Assembly (NCBI GenBank): GCA_019192455.1
Contig: JAHCML010000004.1
Span: 139,062-203,061 of the forward strand
DNA: 64,000 nucleotides
Reading direction: 5' to 3'
From: Alphaproteobacteria bacterium SS10
Lineage (GTDB): Bacteria; Pseudomonadota; Alphaproteobacteria; TMED2
Shown: positions 57,336-64,000 of the stretch, piece by piece
Numbering within the stretch: position 1 is the first letter of the stretch
Layout: every line of letters starts with the position of its first letter
Position numbers and translations under genes: made by a program
Notes under the pieces: generated by a model
Databases searched by the model: none
What the model saw: the letters and a program-made list of their open reading frames with translations, nothing else
Told to the model about the DNA's origin: nothing

Positions 57336-58919
57336 ATGAGTGACCCAATCGACGACCTCTTCATTATTGGTGGCGGTATCAATGGCTGCGGCATTGCGCG
57401 TGATGCCGCTGGCCGGGGCTTAAGCGTGACCCTGGCTGAGAAGGGGGACCTCGCCGGGGAGACGTCATCCTCGTCGACCAAGCTGTTCCATGGTGGCCTT
57501 CGCTATCTCGAATACTTTGAGTTCCGGTTGGTGCGGGAAGCACTGATTGAACGGGAAATTCTGCTGCGTGCCATGCCGCATATCAGCTGGCCCATGCGGT
57601 TCGTTCTGCCCTATCACGACGAGATGCGGTTTGAGAGTGATACACCCACCTCAAAACTGCTGAGTGCCCTTATGCCCTGGATGAAGGGGCGGCGACCGGC
57701 TTGGCTGATCCGGCTGGGTCTTTTCCTCTACGACAATCTCGGTGGCCGCCAGATCTTGCCCGCTACACGCACGGTGAACTTGGCCACGGATGAGGTTGGC
57801 AAACCGCTCAAGCCCAAGTTCAAGAAAGCGTTTGAGTATTCCGATTGCTGGGTTGACGATGCGCGGCTGGTCTGCCTGAACGCCCGTGATGCGGCACGGC
57901 TTGGCGCCCAGGTCCGGACGCGGGAGCGGGTGGTTTCCGCCACGGTGGAGGATGGCGCCTGGACCATCACGCTCGAGAACCAGGAAACGGGTCTGAAGAG
58001 TACAAGCCGGGCCCGGATGGTGGTCAATGCCGGTGGTCCTTGGGTCGCCGATATATTGCGCAACAAAATGCGCAGCAATTCAGCCAGCGATATTCGCCTT
58101 GTCCGGGGTAGCCATATCGTTACCCGCAAGCTGTTCGAGCATGATCACTGCTACTTCTTCCAGGGTAAGGATGGCCGGATCATCTTCGCCATCCCTTATG
58201 AGACCGACTACACCCTTATCGGCACAACGGATGTTGAGCATAGCGACCCGAATGCCGACCCCGAATGCTCAGTTGAGGAACGCGACTACCTGCTGAACTT
58301 TGTCTCGGAGTACCTTGAGAAGCCGGTAACACCAGACGATGTGGTGTGGAGCTACTCCGGTGTGCGTGGGCTCTATGATGATGGGGCCAGTTCAGCAAGT
58401 GCTGCGACGCGGGATTATGTGTTGGAGCTGGATGGTCACCTAGGCGCACCGGCGCTTCACGTGTTTGGCGGTAAGATCACGACCTATCGCAAGCTCGCCG
58501 AGGCGGCGATGGAGCAGGTGGCGACCTGTCTGTCAGAAACCAAGCATGCCTGGACCAGGGAGGCGCCGTTGCCTGGAGGGGCCTTTCCGGTCGATCAAGT
58601 CACCAATCTGGTCGATGACCTATTGCGGCGGTATCGGTTTTTAGATCGCCGTACGGGCCTGCGCCTTGTGCGGGCCTATGGCACCGAGGCCGCCATTATG
58701 CTGGGTGATGCCAAGTCATTCGACGATCTGGGGCAAGATTTCGGCGCTGGTCTAACCCAGCGTGAAGTTGATTGGCTGATAACCCATGAGTTCGCCCGCA
58801 CCGCAGAAGATGTGGTGTGGCGCCGGTCAAAGTTGGGGTTGAGACTGAGTGCTGATCAGATCGCCGTTCTAGATGATTGGATGCGCGAACGCTGCGCCAC
58901 CCGTCCCGCCGCCGAATGA
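57336..58919 (+). CDS. glpD: Glycerol-3-phosphate dehydrogenase (aerobic)
   Basis: 527 residues. The FAD-binding motif is IIGGGINGCGIARDAAGRG, followed by the GlpD signature SSTKLFHGGLRYLE and GPWVADILR; the DAO_C region lies at the C-terminus. A membrane-associated flavoenzyme that passes electrons from glycerol 3-phosphate to quinone. glpK follows 24 bp downstream, giving a two-gene glycerol utilisation operon. No glycerol facilitator or DeoR regulator was seen in the window. Confidence 0.93.
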   Translation: MSDPIDDLFIIGGGINGCGIARDAAGRGLSVTLAEKGDLAGETSSSSTKLFHGGLRYLEYFEFRLVREALIEREILLRAMPHISWPMRFVLPYHDEMRFESDTPTSKLLSALMPWMKGRRPAWLIRLGLFLYDNLGGRQILPATRTVNLATDEVGKPLKPKFKKAFEYSDCWVDDARLVCLNARDAARLGAQVRTRERVVSATVEDGAWTITLENQETGLKSTSRARMVVNAGGPWVADILRNKMRSNSASDIRLVRGSHIVTRKLFEHDHCYFFQGKDGRIIFAIPYETDYTLIGTTDVEHSDPNADPECSVEERDYLLNFVSEYLEKPVTPDDVVWSYSGVRGLYDDGASSASAATRDYVLELDGHLGAPALHVFGGKITTYRKLAEAAMEQVATCLSETKHAWTREAPLPGGAFPVDQVTNLVDDLLRRYRFLDRRTGLRLVRAYGTEAAIMLGDAKSFDDLGQDFGAGLTQREVDWLITHEFARTAEDVVWRRSKLGLRLSADQIAVLDDWMRERCATRPAAE

Positions 58920-58943
58920 TCAAAACGAAGAAGCGAAACCGCC

Positions 58944-60434
58944 ATGTCCTATATCCTCGCCATTGATCAAGGCACCACCTCAAGCAGGGCCATCCTGTTC
59001 GACCAGAGCTTGCAGCCGGTTAGCATGGCGCAAGAGGAGTTCACCCAGCACTTCCCCAATTCAGGTTGGGTTGAGCATGACCCGGAGGATATCTGGTCAA
59101 CCGTTGCTGGTACCTGCCGAAAGGCGATGGAGCGGTCGAATGCGCGCCCCGGCAGCATCACGGCAATCGGGATCACCAATCAGCGTGAGACGCTGGTGGT
59201 TTGGGATAAGGAGACGGGCAAGCCAATCCATAACGCCATTGTTTGGCAGGATCGCCGATCATCTGAGATCTGCCGCACCTTCCGGGAGGCAGGTCACGAG
59301 CCAGAGGTGACCAAGATCACCGGCCTGCTGCTGGATCCTTATTTCTCAGGCACGAAGCTTAAATGGTTGCTGGATCATGTGGAGGGCGCGCGAGCGAAAG
59401 CCGCGGATGGCAAGCTGCTGTTTGGCACGATTGATAGCTATCTGATCTGGCGCCTAACCGATGGCAAGGTGCACGCAACCGACGCCACCAATGCTGCCCG
59501 AACTCTGCTCTTCGACATCCGTGCTGGGGCATGGAGCGAAGAGATGTGCGCCATGCTGGATGTGCCCATGGCCATGCTGCCAGAGGTAAAGGATTGCGCC
59601 GCTGATTTCGGTATGGCGCGGGCCGATCTGTTTGGCGAAGAGGTACCGATTTTTGGCGTTGCGGGGGATCAGCAGGCGGCCACGATTGGGCAGGCTTGTT
59701 TCAAGCCCGGCATGGTGAAATCGACCTACGGCACAGGTTGCTTTGCGCTGTTGAATACGGGCGTTGAGGCCATTGCATCGAGCAACCGGCTGCTGACCAC
59801 CATCGCCTATCAGCTTGATGGGCAGCGAACCTATGCGCTGGAGGGATCGATCTTCATTGCCGGGGCCGTGGTGCAGTGGCTGCGCGATGGCCTAAAGATA
59901 ATCCGCGATGCGGCCGAGACGCAGCCGCTCGCCGAACAGGCCGATCCCAACCAGTCGGTGATTATGGTCCCTGCCTTTGTCGGACTGGGCGCACCGTATT
60001 GGCATGCCGAATGTCGCGGTGCTGTTTACGGGCTAACCCGAAATTCAGGCCCCGCCGAATTTGCCAAGGCAGCGTTGGAGAGCGTTGGGTTTCAAACCCG
60101 CGACCTGCTCGAGGCCATGCGCGCTGATTGGCCAGCCAGTGACGGGGCGGAGAACACGCTGCGGGTTGATGGCGGGATGAGTGCGAGCGATTGGACCATG
60201 CAATTCCTGGCCGACATTCTGGGTGCGCCGGTTGATCGACCGACGGTGCTGGAGACGACGGCGTTGGGCGCTGCGTGGCTTGCCGGCATGCGGGCCGGTA
60301 TCTATCCGGATCAAGAAGGGTTCGCCGCGACCTGGGCGTTGGATAGACATTTTGAGCCAGCGCTACCGAAGTCAGACGCCGACCAGCGCTACGCCGCCTG
60401 GCAACGGGCGGTCCAGGCGACGATGTCTGTATAA
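58944..60434 (+). CDS. glpK: Glycerol kinase
   Basis: 496 residues. FGGY-family ATPase: phosphate-1 loop [46 protein letters not shown], and adenosine-binding [18 protein letters not shown] near the C-terminus. Phosphorylates glycerol to feed GlpD. 24 bp after glpD, same strand. Confidence 0.94.
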   Translation: MSYILAIDQGTTSSRAILFDQSLQPVSMAQEEFTQHFPNSGWVEHDPEDIWSTVAGTCRKAMERSNARPGSITAIGITNQRETLVVWDKETGKPIHNAIVWQDRRSSEICRTFREAGHEPEVTKITGLLLDPYFSGTKLKWLLDHVEGARAKAADGKLLFGTIDSYLIWRLTDGKVHATDATNAARTLLFDIRAGAWSEEMCAMLDVPMAMLPEVKDCAADFGMARADLFGEEVPIFGVAGDQQAATIGQACFKPGMVKSTYGTGCFALLNTGVEAIASSNRLLTTIAYQLDGQRTYALEGSIFIAGAVVQWLRDGLKIIRDAAETQPLAEQADPNQSVIMVPAFVGLGAPYWHAECRGAVYGLTRNSGPAEFAKAALESVGFQTRDLLEAMRADWPASDGAENTLRVDGGMSASDWTMQFLADILGAPVDRPTVLETTALGAAWLAGMRAGIYPDQEGFAATWALDRHFEPALPKSDADQRYAAWQRAVQATMSV

Positions 60435-60437
60435 GAT

Positions 60438-60466
60438 GGCAGCTTAGTAGGGGCTGTTCAGCTGCC
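60438..60466. terminator. Bidirectional hairpin between glpK and pirin
   Basis: GGCAGCT and AGCTGCC form a 7-bp stem with a 15-nt loop, in the 45 bp between convergent genes. T content after the stem is modest on the plus side (TTAGTTTCT). Confidence 0.45.
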
Positions 60467-60479
60467 TTAGTTTCTATGC

Positions 60480-61418
60480 CTATTTGTCCGGCAGCGGGAT
60501 GAACTCATCATGATCATCTGGCGGCAGTTGGAAGCGGCCGTGCTGCCAGTCGCCCTCGCGCCAGGCTTCTTTCGCGGCCTCAATCTTCTCTTTGCTTGAG
60601 GCGACGAAGTTCCACCAGATATGGCGCGGTCCGTTCAGTGTTTCGCCGCCGAGTAGCATGAGGCGGCTCGCCTCGATCGCCTTGAGGCTAATCGCGTCGC
60701 CGGGGCGGAAGACCATCATCTGACCAGCTTCAAAACGTTGGCCGGCGACTTCGATCACCCCCTGGACAACATAGAGGCCGCGATCTTCATGATCGGTTGG
60801 TAGGGGCATTTGGGCGCCCGCTTCCAGAACGGCATCGACGTAGAACATGTCGCTGAACGTCTTCACCGGCGCCTGCTCACCATAGGCCCGGCCTAAGATC
60901 AGGCGCAGCTTGGCGTCCGCATCTTCAATTACTGGCAGGGCGTCCTTGGGCTGGTGCTCAAAGCCAGGGTTTGTTTCCTCATGCTCATCCGGCAGGGCGA
61001 CCCAGGTTTGGATGCCGAACAGCTTGTTTCCCGGGTTGTTGCGGGCCTCATCACTGGACCGTTCCGAATGGCTGATGCCTTTGCCGGCTATCATCCAGTT
61101 CACGGCACCGGGCTTAATCTCCATCGAGGTGCCAAGGCTATCCCGGTGATACATTGAGCCATCATAGAGGTAGCTGACGGTCGCGAGACCAATATGGGGG
61201 TGGGGGCGGACATCGATGCCCTTGCCTGTGATGAATTCAGCCGGGCCCATTTGGTCAAAGAAGATGAACGGGCCAACCATCTGCCGCTTGGCAGAGGGGA
61301 GGGCACGCCGCACCTCGAAGCCACCCAAATCGCGGGCACGCGGGACGATAACGGTTTCAATCGCGTCAACCTCGTCACCGGTTGGGCAGTGTGGGTCGAT
61401 TGCTGGGTTCCAGGACAT
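60480..61418 (-). CDS. Pirin-family cupin protein
   Basis: 312 residues from ATG 61418; the longer frame to 61502 adds 28 residues that do not look conserved. The pirin N-terminal cupin includes FIFFDQMGPAEF, the metal-site HPHIGLATVSYLYDGSMYHRDSLG and WMIAGKGISHSER, and a second cupin domain covers the C-terminal half (LYVVQGVIEVAGQRF). Bacterial pirins are iron-dependent; some have quercetin dioxygenase activity and some modulate central metabolism. The role here is open. Confidence 0.9.
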   Translation of the reverse strand: MSWNPAIDPHCPTGDEVDAIETVIVPRARDLGGFEVRRALPSAKRQMVGPFIFFDQMGPAEFITGKGIDVRPHPHIGLATVSYLYDGSMYHRDSLGTSMEIKPGAVNWMIAGKGISHSERSSDEARNNPGNKLFGIQTWVALPDEHEETNPGFEHQPKDALPVIEDADAKLRLILGRAYGEQAPVKTFSDMFYVDAVLEAGAQMPLPTDHEDRGLYVVQGVIEVAGQRFEAGQMMVFRPGDAISLKAIEASRLMLLGGETLNGPRHIWWNFVASSKEKIEAAKEAWREGDWQHGRFQLPPDDHDEFIPLPDK

Positions 61419-61632
61419 GGTTCGCGTCTTTTTGTTTGTTGGTGCGGTCACCCAACTATGTGCTGCAAACCCGTCCCTCAACAAGCGGCCAGTTGGTATC
61501 AAGTTGTTGCCTCTTGCGATGCAATTGCTGGGGAACCATCAGGCTGCAAGATGCTGGCGCTTGAGTTGGTGGGGTTAGATGGCGTAGAGCGACGGGGTGA
61601 CTGCCCCTTTGAAGTGAAGAAGAGTTCGGATC

Positions 61633-62052
61633 ATGAACCCACCCGTCATCACTGCCATCCTTGCCGCTGTTTTGATCATCATGCAGCAGGTGCTGTTGCT
61701 ACAGATCGGTGCCTATCGTCGTAAGTCCCGGATTGGTGTTGGCTTTGCCGAAGATCCCAATCTTGAGCGGATGATCCGCCGCCATGGCAATCTGGCTGAG
61801 AATGGTGGCCTGTTCCTGATCGTCTTGGCCCTGGCGGAGTTGCTGCAGACGCCGATGTCGATGGTGATCGCCTTTGCCGGTGTGTTCTTCGTTGCCCGGC
61901 TGCTCCATGCGATTTCATTCTCGTCACTCGGCGGTTCCCACGGTCATACCGGCTCTCGCAAGTTCCTAATCCTGCGCAGTTTGGGCGCCATTGGGACCGC
62001 CCTGTCAGGCATCGTGCTGGGTGCTTACCTACTGTTCTATCTTCTTGTCTGA
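61633..62052 (+). CDS. MAPEG-family membrane protein
   Basis: 139 residues, four hydrophobic helices, with the charged loop RRHGNLAENGGLFLIVLALAEL that characterises MAPEG (membrane-associated eicosanoid and glutathione metabolism) proteins, and a later ARLLHAISF. Bacterial members are usually of unknown substrate. It starts 214 bp after the pirin start, on the opposite strand, and 60 bp before the transketolase-like gene. Confidence 0.85.
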   Translation: MNPPVITAILAAVLIIMQQVLLLQIGAYRRKSRIGVGFAEDPNLERMIRRHGNLAENGGLFLIVLALAELLQTPMSMVIAFAGVFFVARLLHAISFSSLGGSHGHTGSRKFLILRSLGAIGTALSGIVLGAYLLFYLLV

Positions 62053-62111
62053 ACGGCTTGATCTTGCGGGCTTTTCTGGGCACGCTGCCAGGCCTTAAAA
62101 CAAGAAGATAA

Positions 62112-64000
62112 ATGGGTGGAATGGCGATGGCTGAGAGTAAGCTTGCCTATTTAAGTGAGCTTGAGCGGCGGATACTTTGGCTCGCCTCTTGGACTATTCA
62201 TAACGCCAACCATTTGCGTGAGAAATCGGACGCCGATGTGAAGGTTGGCGGGCACCAGGCCTCCTCTGCCTCCCTCGCGACGATTATAACCGCGCTCTAT
62301 TTCGATGCGCTTCGCCCGCAGGACCGGGTCGCGGTTAAGCCGCATGCCTCACCCATTTTTCACGCCATTCAGTATCTGGCGGGCAATCAGACACGCGAGA
62401 AGCTGGAGAACTTCCGTGGCTATAAGGGCGCGCAGAGTTACCCATCACGCACGAAGGATATCGACGATGTGGATTTCTCCACGGGCTCGGTCGGTCTGGG
62501 CGTGGCGCAAACCTTATTCTCTTCACTCTCCCAGGATTATATCGCGGCCAAGGGCTGGCTAAAGGATGATCAGATTGGCCGTATGGTTGCCCTGATCGGC
62601 GATGCCGAGATGGATGAGGGCAATATCTATGAGGCCCTGCTCGAGGGCTGGAAACATGGGGTGCGCAACACCTGGTGGGTCGTCGATTACAACCGCCAAT
62701 CCCTGGATGCCGTTATCCGTGAGGGGCTCTGGGCCAAGTTTGAGCAGATGTTCGCCAATTTTGGCTGGGAAGTTGTTGTCCTTCGCCACGGCCGAATTCA
62801 GGAGGCTGCCTTTGCTGAGCCCGGTGGTGAAGCGCTTAAGGATTGGATTGAGGCATGCCCGAACCAGCTCTATTCAGCCTTAACATTCCAGGGCGGTGCC
62901 GCCTGGCGGGAACGGTTGCTCGACGAACTGGGTGATCAGGGCCCAGTCTCCAAACTGATTGGCAAGCGCAGCGATGCCGAGCTTGAAGAGCTGATGGGTA
63001 ACCTGGGTGGCCATGATTTGCCATCCCTGACCGAGGCCTTCGCCGAGGCAGCCACCCATGACCGACCGACGCTGTTCCTCTGCTACACGATCAAGGGCCA
63101 CAACCTGCCGCTGGCGGGACATAAGGATAACCATGCGGGGCTGATGACACCGGATCAGATGGCCGGGTTTCGCCAGGCCATGAATGTGGCTGAGGGGGAG
63201 GAGTGGGAGAAATGGTCAGGCGCTCGCCTTGATCCAAACAAGCTCCAGCAATTCGTTGATAAGGCGAAGTTTTTCGCCAAAGGCACGCGCCGTTATACGG
63301 CACCGGAAGTGGCGGTGCCGAAGACCCTCAGTTTTCCCGATGCGGCCGGTAAACAGGTCTCAACCCAGGCTGGGTTTGGCCAAATCTTGAATGATATTGG
63401 ACGCAGCGATAGCGACCTTGCCAACCGGATCGTCACAACCTCGCCGGATGTCACCGTCTCCACCAATCTGGGTAGTTGGGTTAACCGTCGAAAGCTGTTC
63501 GCACGGGAGAGTATGGCCGATACCTTCAAGGCCGAACGCATTCCCTCTACCTATCATTGGACCTTCACGCCGGAGGGTCAGCATCTGGAGTTGGGGATTG
63601 CAGAATCTAACCTGTTCCTGGCGCTCTCTGCCTTTGGTCTCACCCACTCAATCCATGGGGAGCGGTTGCTGCCGATTGGTACGGTTTATGACCCGTTCAT
63701 CTACCGTGGTGCCGACCAGCTGAACTACGCCTGTTATCAGGATGCGCGGTTTATGTTGGTCGCGACACCCTCAGGCGTAACCTTGGCGCCTGAGGGCGGT
63801 GCTCACCAATCCATCGGCACGCCGCTGGTCGGTATGGCCCAGGATGGTTTGGCAGCGTTTGAACCCGCCTATCTGGATGAGCTGGCGGTCATCATGCGCT
63901 TTGCCTTTGCCTATATGCAGCGTGATGGTGAGGGCGATCCGGACGAACGGACTTGGCTACGCGATCAAACTGGTGGTTCCGTCTATCTGCGCCTCTCAAC
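62112..64000 (+). CDS. Transketolase-like / AceE-related thiamine-diphosphate enzyme, 3' end missing
   Basis: Open to the right edge (about 629 residues seen). GGHQASSASLATIITALYF, VAVKPHASPIFHAIQYLAG, the ThDP-binding GDAEMDEGNIYEALLEGWKHGVRNTWWVVDYNRQSLD (GDxE...N form) and the later LELGIAESNLFLALSAFGL place it among homodimeric transketolase/pyruvate-dehydrogenase E1 proteins. Similarity in the first domain is closer to AceE-like transketolase paralogues than to TktA. Possible starts are ATG 62112, 62121 or 62127 and none has a perfect Shine-Dalgarno sequence. The end of the protein and any neighbour that could tell pentose-phosphate from pyruvate metabolism are not visible. Confidence 0.8.
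   Translation, partial: MGGMAMAESKLAYLSELERRILWLASWTIHNANHLREKSDADVKVGGHQASSASLATIITALYFDALRPQDRVAVKPHASPIFHAIQYLAGNQTREKLENFRGYKGAQSYPSRTKDIDDVDFSTGSVGLGVAQTLFSSLSQDYIAAKGWLKDDQIGRMVALIGDAEMDEGNIYEALLEGWKHGVRNTWWVVDYNRQSLDAVIREGLWAKFEQMFANFGWEVVVLRHGRIQEAAFAEPGGEALKDWIEACPNQLYSALTFQGGAAWRERLLDELGDQGPVSKLIGKRSDAELEELMGNLGGHDLPSLTEAFAEAATHDRPTLFLCYTIKGHNLPLAGHKDNHAGLMTPDQMAGFRQAMNVAEGEEWEKWSGARLDPNKLQQFVDKAKFFAKGTRRYTAPEVAVPKTLSFPDAAGKQVSTQAGFGQILNDIGRSDSDLANRIVTTSPDVTVSTNLGSWVNRRKLFARESMADTFKAERIPSTYHWTFTPEGQHLELGIAESNLFLALSAFGLTHSIHGERLLPIGTVYDPFIYRGADQLNYACYQDARFMLVATPSGVTLAPEGGAHQSIGTPLVGMAQDGLAAFEPAYLDELAVIMRFAFAYMQRDGEGDPDERTWLRDQTGGSVYLRLS

Overview
The window looks like chromosomal DNA of an alphaproteobacterium, probably a free-living marine or aquatic Rhodospirillales-like lineage (inference). 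The signs are a CpdR-type receiver protein beside an N-formylglutamate amidohydrolase, a DgcN/DgcA pair, a FadN-type beta-oxidation operon under a LiuR-like MerR regulator, DMSP demethylase DmdA, a tandem cold-shock-domain protein, and a candidate small RNA with a CCUCCCU anti-Shine-Dalgarno loop. No rRNA genes and no CRISPR array were seen. There is one complete tRNA gene.

Layout. 1-3.7 kb: a truncated unknown gene, a CPA2 cation/proton antiporter, an unusual H-box plus receiver protein without an ATPase domain, and a two-domain cold-shock protein with a Gly/Arg-rich linker. 4.1-13 kb: a fatty-acid degradation block (fadD, merR, fadA, fadN, an acyl-CoA dehydrogenase, an SCP2 protein, a thioesterase) with two related palindromic operator candidates. 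13-26.5 kb: RusA-like nuclease, SCO, PhoH, SHOCT peptide, penicillin-acylase and gamma-glutamyltransferase homologues, DgcN/DgcA for D-glutamate, glucokinase, a putative sRNA, N-formylglutamate amidohydrolase, CpdR and a sulfotransferase-like protein. 26.7-32.9 kb: a 6.2-kb element in the 3' end of tRNA-Val(GAC), bounded by 50-bp repeats (47/50 identical). It carries a tyrosine recombinase, an excisionase-like protein, two XRE regulators, a HUH rolling-circle Rep, an HTH protein and one oppositely oriented cargo gene.

32.9-53.7 kb is the most interesting part: an alginate-like exopolysaccharide locus with AlgD, Alg8, Alg44 (PilZ), AlgA, AlgI, an SGNH (AlgJ/AlgX-like) protein, a Sel1-repeat (AlgK-like) protein, an RTX/DUF4114 protein and a periplasmic alpha-helical-toroid protein. 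No recognisable AlgE porin, AlgG epimerase or AlgL lyase is present. Next to it is a signalling operon: a periplasmic molybdopterin-oxidoreductase-fold protein, a 1001-aa hybrid histidine kinase (PAS-PAS-HisKA-HATPase-REC-HPt) and an NtrC-type sigma54 activator. By eye, five promoters in this block carry sigma54 -24/-12 elements. Upstream of them lie copies of a 15-bp palindrome, TTTGCRNNNTGCAAA, perfect or nearly so before the SGNH operon and before the signalling operon and degenerate before algD and between alg44 and algA. I infer a self-contained circuit in which the activator controls its own operon and the polysaccharide genes, with c-di-GMP acting through Alg44.

53.7-64 kb: dmdA with a methylenetetrahydrofolate-reductase-like gene (DMSP methyl transfer to folate and onward oxidation), mobA, an SDR, glpD-glpK, a pirin, a MAPEG protein and a transketolase-like gene that runs off the right edge.
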